Of a DNA stretch of 64,000 nucleotides, positions 1-12,300 are shown one piece after another. Under the pieces are notes generated by a model. The model ran no database searches, was not told the DNA's origin, and saw only the letters and a list, made by a program, of their open reading frames with translations. Origin of the DNA: Oxytricha trifallax (taxonomy: Eukaryota; Ciliophora; Spirotrichea; Sporadotrichida; Oxytrichidae); the NCBI GenBank assembly GCA_000711775.1, contig ARYC01001529.1, positions 1 through 64,000 on the forward strand. Reading direction: 5' to 3'. Each line of letters starts with the position of its first letter. Positions within the stretch are counted from its first letter, which is position 1. The position numbers and the translations under genes were made by a program.

Positions 1-92
1 GCACTAAGAGAAGAAATATGGGCCCAAGCAAGCCATAAGAAGAGGAGAAGAAAGAGAAGCCAAACCCCTTTATGGGTTAGTTTAATATTTGA
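1..92 (+). pseudogene. TBE 22-kDa ORF, C-terminal fragment
   Basis: Reads GTKRRNMGPSKP, then a Glu/Lys-rich tail ending KEKPNPFMG, with TAA/TAG as Gln and TGA at 90-92. It matches the tail of the 22-kDa ORF at 60751-61520. Only the last 30 or so residues are inside the window. The function of the 22-kDa protein is not known to me. Confidence 0.8.
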
Positions 93-98
93 ATATAT

Positions 99-1123
99 TC
101 ATTCGTTTAAATCTAAAACTTATTTATAAACATTCATTCTTCCCTCTCTCGCACAAATTGTTGTCTTATCTCGCTCACTCTCTTACAGCTGCTTTGAATC
201 AAGTCTACTGTATCGATGGGCAAGTCATGCATAAGATGATACAGCAGAAGCTTCTTGTAGTGAGTCTTTATTTAACTCCTGTAGAATTCTATTCCATTAA
301 ATTAAGGGCTGTAAGGAACGTTGTATACAGGAGTTATGTTTAACTCTTCATAAGCTTTCTTAGACTCCTTAGTCTTATGAACTGATAGGTTATCAACAAA
401 CAGGATGATCTCTTGGTTGCTATACTTCTCTCTGAGCTTATGTATAGGAACTCTATATACTACTCTCGCTTAATAGAGCGAGGGTGAATAACATAACTCT
501 CTAAGCCTGAATCTTCACTTTTACCAGCTAAAATTGCATGAGTGACTACCTTTACTTTTTAGTCATAAACTTCTATGTTATCATACTTCTTGTACCATGA
601 CTTATTAATAAAGTGTTGAACGTAAACACAGCTTCATCTGCATGTATGAACTTGATGTTATTATCAATAGCTCTCTGCATTTAATCATATATATAGTTTA
701 AATTATTACTATAAAATGGCACTGTAAAATCAATCACTCTCTTAACTTTGTTGACAGTCTTGAAAGTAATACCATTTCGTCTATAAATATTGGCTATAGT
801 CTAAGGAGAGATACGCATGTCTAAAAACTTGCGATGAAACATGACAGCTCGTTAGTCAAAAGAAAAGTGAGCCCAATAATTTAATGTCTTAGAGTCACAG
901 AGATAGTCAATATGGACCTGTGAGAACTTTTATTTTCTTGCAGGATGTTTTCAAGAGCCTGAGTTATAATGTTAAACAGCTATTAAGCAATGATACCTCA
1001 CGGTTGGGACACTCTTGTGTAAGAGTCTTGCTATGGCTGTATAATTCAACACTGGTTTGACATAGTTTATATTAATACTTGTACCATACCTAAGCTTAAG
1101 CAGTAAATCTAAATATTACTCAT
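99..1123 (-). pseudogene. TBE 42-kDa DDE transposase, degenerate copy
   Basis: The reverse strand starts ATG-AGT-AAT-ATT-TAG at 1123, as in the copy at 62523. It ends just past the converging 22-kDa ORF. The family is the Tc1/mariner (IS630) transposase of telomere-bearing elements. Recognisable parts are the first catalytic Asp region, the LVDN block, and the stretch before the last acidic residue. The frame must shift more than once to follow the protein, so this copy does not read as intact. Confidence 0.85.
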
Positions 1124-1556
1124 CATAAATAGACCCTAAATTTCGCTAATTTCTATTTCTCATTTTGTAAATTGGCCTAATTTCTCTACTAACCCTAATA
1201 AGATCCCAACTATACCCTACAAATCAAAGCGCTTATAAACCTCACTAAGGGGTTTTGGGGTTATGACGATAGCTGTAATTATAGAGTAGAGTTTAATCGT
1301 CTAAGAGTCTAATGGTTAATAGATTTCATCAATTAATAAAAACTTTTAATATTAAAATAATTAATATAATAGACCAATAGACTAATACACTAGCAAGAAA
1401 ATGAGTATAATGTTTTTGCAAACCAAATTAGGATTAAAAGAGTACTTAATCAGTGGCAATTGAGATTATTAATATATTCAAACTCTATTTGTATTTCTCA
1501 TATTTCCTATTCTTATGTATTTTAACAATATTTGAATTAGAAAATAAAGCATTTTA

Positions 1557-3443
1557 TCATTTATAAATTGGTTTTAAATTCCAGGGAACTTGCCAGTCAT
1601 GCAAAAGTCCTTCGCATTCAAATGATTTTACTTAAAGCAAGTATGTTAATCCATTTTCTGCTTCTATAAAGTCACACACGAAATGAGATACATTTCCAAA
1701 TTTCTAGGTTTTGAGGTAGTAAAACCCCATTTGTCAATTAAGAACGAAGATTAGGAGATAAGAACAATTAAATTAAAATATAATTATAATTGGCGCAAAT
1801 TAATTAACTTTTGGCTTATTATTAAAACCATTGGCTCGATTAATTGTCTTTATAAAATAAACCAATCAGGGTGGGTAAATTTGTTTTTAGCCTAATTATA
1901 TTTAATTTCAGCCAATTATAATTATATTTTAATTTAATTGTTCTTATCTCCTAATCTTCGTTCTTAATTGACTAATGGGGTTTTACTAAGAATACAATCA
2001 CAATATTTTTATTAATTTATAAAGAATTAAAATGTTTGATTCTTAAAATCTGAATAAATCTGATGTCATTTTATCTGCTTAAGCCTGAGCTCCTGGTCTA
2101 CAATTCATCATAGCTAAATTATCGATATTATCAGTAGAGCAACAGAAATACTTCTTAACTTCATGAATTGATAATTATTGTTGTGCTTCATTATGGAACT
2201 CATGTAATTTAAAATTTTCAAGACTTGAAGGAAAGCCTCTTGAATCTATTGAGTCCTCGATATGATTTTGGATATTCAGTATATTTTAATTAACCCTAAA
2301 TTTGGAAATATAAAATACAGTATAGATTTGAATTCATTATTCTCTCTAGTGAAAGTTTCTTGGAAAAAGCTCCTTAGCCTCCATTACTCAAACCAGACTT
2401 ATGCGAAGTTATAATGCCGTCTCTCCTTCTCAAATTAAGACTGCTTTTAGGTCTTTAACTAGCACTTTTCTTGGTCTTTTAAAACTAATCAAACACCATA
2501 CCAAGTAGATTTTTATACATCCTAGTATCTTTCGTAAGATTCTCTTGATTTGATATTGACACGGCCTTGTAGACATTCCCATTTTTCATATAATATCTAT
2601 AAATTGATGGTCTTAAATGCTTTTACTTGACAAATTGTTAAATAGCCATATCATAAGTACCCCAAAAGCTCATTAAATCACCTATCAAACTATCTTTTGA
2701 GTAGTAAACCCTAATATCGTTTTTAGTTGAGTTTTTGAAGCCAATTTAATAACAAATTTGGGGAACAAAATTCTATCCTCTACAGTTTGCTCCAGCTAAT
2801 CATATATCATATGTTTCTGAATAAATTACTGAATTAACTTAGGAGAAATATAGCCAGTTTTTACTATGAGACTTCCATTTTAAGGATCATTATGCATCAT
2901 TCGATTGTCATCCCCAAAGCCAATGAGAATTGAAGGAGGAACTAATATTTTAATTTGTTAAGTTTAAGCTATTTTAGAGATGTAATACAAAGACCGAACA
3001 CATGGCTAAGCGGGATATTTACTGTAATCAAGCTCTTAGTAGTGATCAATTTCTTTCCTCTATAGCAAACTTAAGGGCTGCTGCTTAGTTTATTAATTCA
3101 TTAGAGTAGCATTAGAATTCTTAAGAGGAATTAAGGTATCCGTTTACACGAAATTATTAATTATTGAATCACAGTTTTTTACAATAATCTTCTCTAAGTC
3201 TCTAATCTCTCTATCAGTCATGCTGAATTCATCTTTAAATATTCTGTGGATGTGAGGTTTATGCAAAACAGTTGCAATATCAATTGATTTTTCATTAGCT
3301 AACTCTTTGATTAAACGATTGATAATTATTTTTTGTTACAGGTCTAGCTCAGATTGTAAATTATTTTAAGTCAATTGGATTTTCTGACTTCCTCTAGATG
3401 ACGAGGGTCGTGAAGTTTTTGGTCTGCGATGATCAGCACTCAT
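1557..3443 (-). CDS. hypothetical protein, IES-interrupted
   Basis: Start ATG at 3443 (MSADHRRPKTSRPSSSRG); final TGA at 1557-1559. The first block, to about 2750, is open and coding-like (basic Ser/Arg-rich N terminus, then mixed alpha/beta). One frame slip near 2735 (removing AAATT restores IGFKNSTKNDIRVYYSK) and another near 2320 (a direct TATACTG repeat is nearby) suggest very short IESs or indels; I could not settle their edges. Further blocks encode FHNEAQQQLSIHEVKKYF (about 2190-2050) and, beyond the MITE-bearing IES, VCDFIEAENGLTYLLQVKSF through LHDWQVPWNLKPIYK (1708-1557). I recognise no family. The EF-hand gene starts divergently 155 bp upstream. Confidence 0.72.
1719..1986. mobile_element. 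268-bp MITE with C4/G4 tips and TA duplication
   Basis: Begins GTAAAACCCC and ends GGGGTTTTAC. The outer 75 bases or so at each end are inverted copies with few mismatches. The dinucleotide TA flanks it on both sides (1717-1718 and 1987-1988), the target duplication expected of Tc1/mariner-type elements. It has no coding capacity. It lies within an IES of the minus-strand gene at 1557-3443, so it is removed during macronuclear development. Its tips resemble telomeric sequence but it is otherwise unlike the TBE ends in this window. Confidence 0.85.
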
Positions 3444-3597
3444 ATTATTATAATTATTTTTGCAATTAAAAATTATTTCTCTTACTTAATCTTCGGAAAA
3501 CTTGTCTTCACTATATTTTGTAAATTACTCTTTGGAGAAAGCTTTATATAAAATTTGTAAGTGAGAATTATAATAAAGATTTTATAATTTGATAAAA

Positions 3598-4312
3598 ATG
3601 ATAAAGGCAGAGGAATTCACAGTAGAAGAGTTGCAAAACATTGTGCAAAAATTGACAGATTTCAAGAACGTAAACGACCACTTGAAGGAGACAGTGGACA
3701 CTTACTTCGCCACTTTCGACAAGGACAACAACGGGTACTTGGACAGAAGAGAATTGCGTCAATTCTTGCACGAGTTCTTCACTTCATACAAGATACACTT
3801 CCCAGTGACTGATGAGTACGTCGATGCAGTCTTCAGAGAGATTCATAATTTATAAAAAGAAATTGATAATGAATTATAATAAAATGAAGCCTTATGATGA
3901 TGTTGGTGAAGATGGTGGTTGCATTAAAAAATGTAAGTCACAAAAGACATTTTTTAAAAAACATATCTCAGCAATGCTTACTAGGACGAGCAGAGAAGTT
4001 AGAAGATCAGTGCTCAAGAGACATTAGAAAAAGAGAAGAAAAACGAAATAAGTGTGGCAAGATAGAGCAAGATACGAAGGTAAATATTAAACAGATAAAG
4101 ATGTTTTAAATTTACAATTCTGCTATTTCTATACGAATAATTATTACTTAAATTTATATAAAAATATATTTACCGTTTCTTGATTATTTTTCATAATTGA
4201 TCTCAACAGAGACAATAAGATTCAACCTAATGAACTTGAACAATACGCCCTACATTTCGTCAACACTGTCCTCCCACACTACGAATAGGCACTCGAGCAA
4301 AGATCATAATGA
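3598..4312 (+). CDS. small EF-hand calcium-binding protein
   Basis: MDS1 starts at ATG 3598 (MIKAEEFTVEELQNIVQKL) and carries a first EF-hand loop, DKDNNGYLDRRE. MDS2 (4195-4312) carries a second, DLNRDNKIQPNELE, and ends TALEQRSQ-type residues before TGA. Joining the blocks at the 7-bp pointer AATTGAT (3861-3867 and 4195-4201) gives a continuous frame, ..REIHNLQKEIDLNRDNK.., with Gln from TAA. The mature protein is about 126 residues. Loop 1 has Asp at 1, 3 and Glu at 12; loop 2 has Asp at 1, 5 and Glu at 12 with Asn/Lys between, so both could bind Ca2+. Likely a cytosolic calcium sensor; its target is unknown. Confidence 0.88.
3861..4201. other. IES with 7-bp pointer AATTGAT
   Basis: A 334-bp segment (one pointer copy included) between two coding blocks of the EF-hand gene. 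It is AT-rich and has no stable frame. The pointer is seen directly at both ends, and its use restores the EF-hand reading frame. Confidence 0.85.
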
Positions 4313-4562
4313 AGAAAAAATCATGTTATTGTGATTATAGCAGAGACATGCAGATAGATATATTTAGCAAATGATACTAATATATTCATGAATAATTTAA
4401 AAGAATATGCAGATTTGTTCTATATTTTAAAATTACTTTAAAATCACACAAACTATTCATTTCATAAGTTAATGTTCGGAAATAATTAATATCTTTTGAA
4501 ACAGGTTAAGTTAAAACTTGGTTTAAAAGAGTTACTCAAACATTTAAGGCTTATATATATTT

Positions 4563-5261
4563 TCAATCATCCTTGGGTTAGTGGTCAGCTGGTGCGGTAG
4601 CCTAATCATCATCTTACTGTTGTTAAGCAACATCATCTTAGGCTTTCTTTGGTACATCAACAACATCCTGTCCTTGATTACTATCATCTTAATCCTATTT
4701 CACTTCTTCCAATTCAGCCTTATCTTCCTCTTCATGATCACTCTCCTCGTCTTAGTCGTCATCTCCGTCTTACTTAAGTCCTTTGAGATCCTCTTGAGTC
4801 TATGCAATCTTTGCAAGTTCCTTATCCATGCCAAGCTCCAGCATTTTATACTACAGCATCAACAACTCTTGAGCTTATCCCAGTCTCTCAATGATTTATT
4901 GCTGCTATTCGTTCTGCTGATGCAACAACTGATTTTCCTTCTCGTATGCATCGCATGTCTCACAGTCTTTATCATGTTCATCTTCATCATCTCCGTCTTT
5001 CATGGCTTGAGTCATTTTAAATTCCATAATTAAGCCAATCTGCTCGATTTCTCTTTTGGTGCTCTCATCGAGTGCTCCCTAGCATTGAACCAATTAAACT
5101 TCCAATTTCTTGACTAGTTCTTCGTAATTCACTATAATTTGATGCTGAGAGGTTACTGTCTGCTCTACGATATCCAAGTAAGTGTTTACAAGGCCAGCTT
5201 TCTCTGGATCAGACTGCTCTTTACGGACTGCTGAAATAATTGAACAAATTTCGTCTGCCAT
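4563..5261 (-). CDS. acidic Gln-rich coiled-coil protein, single uninterrupted block
   Basis: Start ATG at 5261 (MADEICSIISAVRKEQSD); 232 residues; stop TGA 4563-4565. All in-frame TAA/TAG read as Gln, several in the C-terminal third. The first 160 residues are helix-forming with heptad-like Leu/Ile spacing and a Cys pair (DKDCETCDAYEKENQLL). The C-terminal 80 are rich in Asp/Glu and end ATAPADHQPKDD. No catalytic motif is visible. The gene has no IES, unusual beside its neighbours. An in-frame ATG lies 51 bases upstream but adds only AT-rich codons. Function not recognised; structural or scaffold roles are possible. Confidence 0.85.
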
Positions 5262-5421
5262 TTGTAGTTGTATTATAGTATGTAGTTTATAAATTTCAAA
5301 TTTAAATATCAATTTAATATCTTTTACACTTCATATTCTTTACTCAAGAGATGCAATTAATGATTGATTTTAAAGAGAATTTAATATACTTATTGTAAAA
5401 TATTAGAAACACGTTTAAAAC

Positions 5422-6252
5422 ATGAAACTACTTCAGTCAACTCTTTTTATTTTATTCATAGTGATTTCCATTGCTTTTATTGAAGGTGAATCGAAAGTAT
5501 TAGGAAATATCTAAGAAAAAGCCTTAGATTAACATTTAGGTTATGAAATCAGAAAATTATAGTCAACTAATGATAATACTACTGATAACTCCAGCACGAA
5601 CACCGATAACAATAGTACTAACACGGATACTAATAACACTAATACTGATACCAATAACACAAATACTGATTCTAATAGCACAAATACCGATACCAACAGC
5701 ACAAATACCAATTAAACAACAGGAGATACAACAACAGACAATACCAATAATGGAGGTGCAGGGGGAAATAACGGAGAAGAAGCTACATGCTAAAACGGTC
5801 AGTTAGATTGCACTAATTTTGAACTTTATATGGAGCAGAAGAATTACAAATGGGTGACTTACAGCAGAGACGCTTAAGTCTCCACTCTAATTGCGATAAT
5901 CTCAATCTTGATCACGATAACCTTCCTATTTTTATTTTGCAATAGACGTCTGCACAAAGGTTAAAAGCCTAGAAAACAGAAGAAAAAGCCAGTTTTAAGT
6001 TAAAATAGTAGTCTAGCTTCCTTACAATAGAAACCGCTGTTTAACATTAAATCTAAAACTAAGATTGGAATTAAGTAGAATCCAAGTAATGGCAGTTTAA
6101 GAAATGGACCAGGAGAAAATGAAAATAAATATAGGATGGTGCAAAACTAAAACACCTCCATGTTAAATGAAAGCAGCTAGAATAAAACATTTAATGATCA
6201 GACTTTAATTACATAAATGAATGAGGATTTTGATAACATTAGAAAGAAATGA
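5422..6252 (+). CDS. single-pass membrane protein with Asn/Thr-rich repeat ectodomain
   Basis: 276 residues from ATG 5422 to TGA 6250-6252 in one block. Residues 1-21 (MKLLQSTLFILFIVISIAFI) form a signal peptide. Residues 45-105 are a low-complexity run of NT/DTN/NST units, giving many N-x-S/T glycosylation sites. A Cys-bearing segment (ATCQNGQLDCTNFELYMEQ) follows, then a transmembrane helix, VSTLIAIISILITITFLFLF, with a basic stop-transfer CNRRLHKG, and a Lys/Gln-rich cytoplasmic tail of about 100 residues. Likely a type I cell-surface protein, perhaps adhesion- or coat-related. Family not recognised. Confidence 0.85.
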
Positions 6253-6375
6253 ATTAATTTGATTTCATATAACTCATAGGGAATTTTTAGAGCATTGTTC
6301 TATCATAATGGAATATATAATTTTTATTTAAATTTAACTTCCTAACTTTAAAAAAGAAAAGAGTTTTTAAATATA

Positions 6376-9300
6376 TCAAGAGGCATTTCTTATGCTTCTA
6401 AAGTTCTCTACGACATCTTTACAAAAGTCCTATTCTTTTGCCATTCTATCAAGAACAAAAAATTATTCATAAAATTCCTCAGCTTCCTCCTCTTGAAGTA
6501 AACTTAACGCTCCTTCTTTGGTTGACATCTTGAAAACTTAAACAAAAATATGTCATTTTAAAATGATTCCTGCTTTATATAACAAAAAAACTCTTTCTTT
6601 AATTCTCTCACTTGAGGCTCTATCTCCATAAAGTTCATTTTCAAACAAATTATTGTTCTCAACAGGGAAAGCACAGCCAAATTTCGCATAATCTTTGTAC
6701 AAATACATGGGGTCGAACAGCTTCATAAAGCTTGTATCAATTCTATCTTTCATCTTCCAAACCCACTTTCCAGCAAATGCAATTCCAAACTTGCTTCCTA
6801 TAGCCTTTTCATCGGCTGTCATAAGTAATGCCAAAAATCCAGATTGAGGGACATACTTCACTAATGGCTTATCTAAAATTGAGTTAACAAGGTTTTGAGC
6901 TATAATGGGCCCAGCTCTTACTGCATAGACTCCTGCCTTTGGAGGAAACCTATCATGAGAGTAGTTTTCCATTGTTACGCAATCCCCTCCTGCAAAAACA
7001 TTAGAGTGGCTTGTTGATTGCATGTAATCATTAACTCTAAAGTAGTCGTTCATGACATCTAAGTCTGATCTCATAGTGACTTTTTGAGCTTCTGCTCCAG
7101 TTGCCCATACTGGGACATCACAAGGAATCACTCTCCCATCTTATAGCACAACACTGTTCTTTTGGATTTCCTTAACTTTTGCATCATAATGGACTGCAAT
7201 ATTTTTCTCACTGAACTTTCTTAAGATTTCAGCTCTAATTGAATCATTTTGTTTACCTGGAAATATCTCAGAAGAAGGGCATACTATGGCTACTTTTATT
7301 TCTTTATTAAAGAGTTTGCTCCATCTTTTCTTGAATCCGAAAGCCATTTCTACACCAGCAGCCCCGGAACCACACACAACAACTTCTGGTATAGTCTTAC
7401 TTTCAATAAGCTCCTTCTCTCTTTTTTGAATTTTGCTGAGTAAATCGTTGATTGGTCTGGTAGAAAGAGAATATTCCTTCACTCCTGGAGTTTCATTTGC
7501 TCCTCTAGTTCTTGAGCCAACATTTATAGCCAGTAGATCATAGTCAAAACCCCGAAACCCCTTAATGAAGTTTTATAGTGCTTTATTTGTAGGGTATAAT
7601 TGGGGGTCTTATTGGGGTTCGTAAAGTAATTAGGCCAATTTGGAAGAAGAGAAATAGAAATTAGCGAAATTTAAGATCTTTTTATAATGATAAATATTTA
7701 GATTTACTGCTTAAGCTTAAGTATGGTACGAGTATTAGTTTAGAATAAAGGTGTCTAAGTCAGTGGCAAAATGTTTTTGAAACCTAAGTCGGTGGCATAA
7801 TAAAAAATTTCTTTTTCCAATTAAAATCATTAAATACCTCTATAAATATGAAAACTATATAACATATAATTAATCAACCTTCATCATAACAACTTAGGCA
7901 TTTGACGGACACTGTTTCACATATAAAATAAATTAGAATTTTAATAATAATTTGTTTCCCTTTATCAATAATTTGCAAATTGAAAAATATGCCTATATAA
8001 ATGCCTATTTAATATGATCAAATAAACAAAAATGACATTTTGAAAAAAATTTAAATTGAAGTATGTTATAGACTAATTGTAAATGTGATCATATTTCATA
8101 GGCATTTATATAGGCATATTTTTTTAATTTTTGCAAATTATTGATAAAGGAAAACAAATTATTATAGATCATTTATTTTTGAAAATAAATAATTGTGATT
8201 AATAATAAATTAACAGATTAAAACTATATATTTGAAAATTATACTTAAATTTATTCAAAGACTAAATGGAGAAGCGAGAACCTCTCTGGCTAAGCAACAC
8301 ATCTACTTTAAAATATATCTGTAAGTAACAATAATTATCTTAATTTATCACTTAATTTTATTTAATACATATCAATCAATAAAAAACTCTAATTAAATTC
8401 GTTGAAACTAATACCGTTTTGTACTTAGGATTTTCAATCAGAGATACTCTAACTTTGAGAATTCACAATAATTAAAACAAAATACCAAATAAGTGTTTAA
8501 AGAATAAATAACTTTTACATTCTCACATATGATAGGTAAAACTAAAATGTTTATACCAACTTAAGAAACTTATTTTTATATAAACATGAAAAAATCTCAC
8601 TGTTACTCATATACTTATTTTGTTTAAACCCCATTTTCTTACATTTATTAATTCCGATATTATGATTAAATTTACATATATTAAAATAATGGCAGTTTTG
8701 ATTTTAAAAAAATTTCATAATTCCTTTTGTTTGGTATTTTATAAATATTAAAATTCTAATTTATTTTTGCCTAAGTTGTTATGATGAAGGTTGATTAATT
8801 ATCTGTTATATAGTTTTTATATTATTGAGGTATTTAATGATTCTAATTGGAAAAAGAAATTTTTTTATTTTGCCACCGATTTAGGTTTCAAAAACATTTT
8901 GCCACTGGCTTAGACTCCCCCCGAATAAATTAAACCAATATTGAACTATACTGCTAGAGCAAAGCTTTTACTCAAGAGTCCCTTAACTGTTAGGTATCAT
9001 TAGTTGTTTGCCGATTCTTATTTTAACTAAGGCACCAGAAAACATCCAGCAAAAAAATTAAAGTTCACACAGCTTCACATTTATTACCTCTGCGACTCGA
9101 AGACTTTGAATTATTGGGCGCACTTTCCAATTGACTAGCAGTAGATTAAATACAGAGTAGTTGCAAGAGAGTGAATAAATATAGGAATACGATATGTGCA
9201 AAGAAATTGAGAATTAATGTTTATTAATAAGTTTTAGACTTAAATGAATGAAATGGTTCACATATTAAATGAGCCCTTAAAAGGATTAGGCTTCTCTTTC

Positions 9301-12300
9301 TTTTCTTCTTCTAAAGGCTTGACAGGCCCTAAGTTTCTTCTCTTACTGCCATCACTTGCATCAATATTCATATCTTCTGGTTTTTATAATTCATGATAAA
9401 GTCTCTTGCTAACTTAATGAGCTGTCTGTTGTTTTCTTTCTATGAACCTTAGCATGCTCTTTCATTAAATATATACGCTATATATCAAAGCTTAATTGAT
9501 AGAAAAGGATGCTTCTTAAGTTCCTCTAGCCAAGTTGATCTTATTAGAATGCTTGCTTCTTCTAGTCTTCAGGAGACATATTTCTCTGAGATACTCCTCT
9601 TTTATTGTACCAATAATTCCAAAGAAGAGGTTCCTTTCTGGTAATTTATTAGAGAGTTGTTTCTTGGTAGGAAGGTAAACTACCACTTCTTCATCTTTCA
9701 TGGCATCCTCATTAAGATTAGTAACTGAAATCTCAGGGAAGTTGGGAATTTAAAAAAGCTTAATCTCCTTAATTTTTTAGCTTTCTTCTCCTAAAAAAGT
9801 ATTACTTTAAAGAATTAAATTTTAGTACCTTCCATTTGAAGGAAAAGATTAACTGTTTAATATTTGAATAATCATCAAGTTATCCTACCATATTAAGTTA
9901 GGTATCTATTGAGATCATCTTTACTTCTGAATTTTAAAGCTCATTTCTTAAGCTTAAACCCTTTTCATTTGATAGTTAAGTGATTCTTCTATCTTTGTTC
10001 ACCTTCCTATTAATGAGTTTGTGATTATAATTTTGTAGACTTCTGGCTCCGTTTGTTTAAGGACTTACTATTAAATATGGCATCTTAGAGGTGGTCAGTA
10101 GTAAAGATACGTGGAGAAAGATTGCAGAGGCTGTAACAAACTGCTCCATTTTTATCAATTTATTTCCATTAAATTAGTACTAAATTTGTATTGATTTAAT
10201 AAGTACTGTTACTAAATTTGTTTAATTTTCATTGGTACTAATCTAATAGTACCAAAACTTAATTTGTATATAGTTTTAATCTAATAAGTTTTAAATGTAA
10301 AAGTTAAAATTAGTTCAAAATCTAATTGGTATCAATCTCACTTTATTCTTAGTTGGTACCAAAATCAATATTATTAAGAATAAATTAGAAAAATTATAGT
10401 TATAAACTTAATATAAATATGATGTCTAACACCTAAAAACAACCATTATTGCTTCTGTTTCAACTCCTATATTGACTTGCTAAAACTCGAGTGATTATTA
10501 GAGCTTAATAATTTAAATTTAAAGAATGCGGCAAACTTAAATCGCAAAGCAGTGTCTCTTGGCAATTGATAATCATAAGTTAACTTTGCTTGAACCAATA
10601 AGCTAGAAATTTACTACATTGAAAGGGAACTGGAACTTTAAGCTCTTTTATTTGAAGCAAAGGTCTTCAAAATTGAAGTAAAAAGCCAGAAGTAAAGTAA
10701 AGAGATAGGAGTTTAAACATAAATTTATTATGTTAATGAAGAAAAGGAACAGCTGCCATTTAAAAAAATAAATAATATAATAATGTTAAGACTGCTAGAA
10801 ATTTTATTCAACTGAGTAAAGCCTGAAGAGGAATTTAAAAAGGCACATTCTGGAAAAGTTAAGGTGAATTTTAAGGAAGATAAGGTAAATGGCAAGACAT
10901 GAATGAATTCCTACACTCAGTCAATTAAATTTAAGAGGTATATGGAGCAGCATCATCTTAATGAGTTCTTAATATAAGACAAAAATACTAAAAAACTATT
11001 ACCAGTAAAAGAAAATCAATTAATCTAGAGTCTGAGAGAGTATCAGGCGAGACTCAAGAGAATGTGACGATTAGAATCAATGAACTAACCTGAGGTAATG
11101 TTATTTTAGCATGATTCTAGGCCAACATAATGAGCATTCCTGCTTGAAATGCAATAAATCTTGGTAATTATATCGAAAAGTACTTGCATATAATTGTGCC
11201 TAATAAGGCAAAACTTAAAGTGATTGATGAGTATTCATACAAGGTATACCCTTTTTGCTATCTAATAAAGAATGAGCAGTACTAAAATGATTTACTAACG
11301 AATATATTATCCTAAAAGAGGCTTTGAGAAGTTATTGCAGTGCTTTGCTTAATTTAGATGGTGTCATTTTAAGCTATGGTTTTATCGCATAAGGCTAAAA
11401 AAATTTGAAATAACTTTGAGAGATTATCTAAATTAAAACAGATACCCAGTCGATTTAATTGATACTCTATTAGATATGATTAAGGTTATCAAAGAGTTAC
11501 ATGAACTTGGGTATGTTCATTTGGATTTGAAGACTTAAAATATTATGCTAAACCTCCCATTATAAGTTATAGTTACCCATTTAAATAGAGCTTTAAGATA
11601 AGAGATTATATAACCATAGCAAAGGCTCTTGGAAAACCTGGATACTTCCCAATCAAAGAAAAATGGACGAATTGGTCAGTCTAATGGGATGTATGGGCTG
11701 TAGATACACTTATATTAGAGAAGAATTGTAAAGCATGTCTTTCTTTGGTACAAAGCATGAATATAATCAATTAGTTTGGACTAGAAGCATTTAAAGCAAG
11801 AAGATGTAATTGAAGTAATTAGAAGCATAGTAGACATGATAATCATGAGAGCTCCCTCCTATCCTAGGCAATTGTTAGATTAACTACTTGAGCCACTAGA
11901 GAGAGCAGGATTCTAGAGTCACAACGAGGACAAGTAGATAAAATATGTTTGAATTAAATCACCTAATATTCTTTAAATTTACTTTTAATACACATAGAAC
12001 CTGCGTTTTCTCTACAAACCCCAATAAGACCCCACCATTACCCTACAAATCAAAGCGCTTATAAACCACGTTAAGGGTTTTTGGGGTTTTAAGTCCATAT
12101 TACCTCCGCTTTCAAAGTTTATCTTATTTTCAGAAGCCTTTATATTGTGAACTCTTTCTTCAATGTAGTCAGCGTTGCACCACTAAGCCAGGGGCTTGAT
12201 TTATATTTAAATTTAGTCATCTGTGTAGAGTCCTAAAGCAAATAAGGTTTAGCAAAGTTATAACAATTCAAGGAATCTATGCTTTTTAAGAAAAATAATT

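Larger units (their letters stand above)
1..1262. mobile_element. TBE transposon, right part (left end outside window)
   Basis: Nearly the same sequence as 61432-62664 in the complete TBE further right. It runs from the tail of the 22-kDa ORF through the transposase to a terminal inverted repeat at about 1190-1262. The terminus reads CTAAGGGGTTTTGGGGTT, the G4T4 signature of TBE ends, but the last three bases expected from the other copy (TTG) are missing. The left half lies outside the window, so the 3-bp target duplication cannot be checked. Confidence 0.93.
7545..12091. mobile_element. TBE transposon in the oxidoreductase gene, internally deleted and re-invaded
   Basis: Left tip CAAAACCCCGAAACCCC, right tip GGGGTTTTTGGGGTTTTA-like, flanked by AGT on both sides (7542-7544, 12092-12094), an ANT target duplication. 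The inverted repeats extend about 77 bp. Order left to right: transposase 5' part (-), a 1173-bp foldback insertion, a remnant of more transposase, 22-kDa ORF (-), spacer, kinase/zinc-finger ORF (+). About 750 bp of transposase is missing compared with the copy at 61527-62523. Its removal rejoins coding sequence exactly (..GGNMDYDLLAINVGS..). Confidence 0.93.

Noticed and set aside
1240-1262. Possible real chromosome end (telomere) at the G4T4 sequence
   Set aside because: Unique sequence continues on both sides and the 77-bp TBE inverted repeat is attached, so it is a transposon tip.
4581-5033. 150-residue hydrophobic plus-strand ORF
   Set aside because: It is the antisense shadow of the acidic coiled-coil gene at 4563-5261, whose minus-strand frame is continuous in the ciliate code.
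6553-6555. Selenocysteine codon in the oxidoreductase
   Set aside because: No SECIS-like hairpin was recognised, and a short in-frame IES explains the TGA. Kept only as an alternative.
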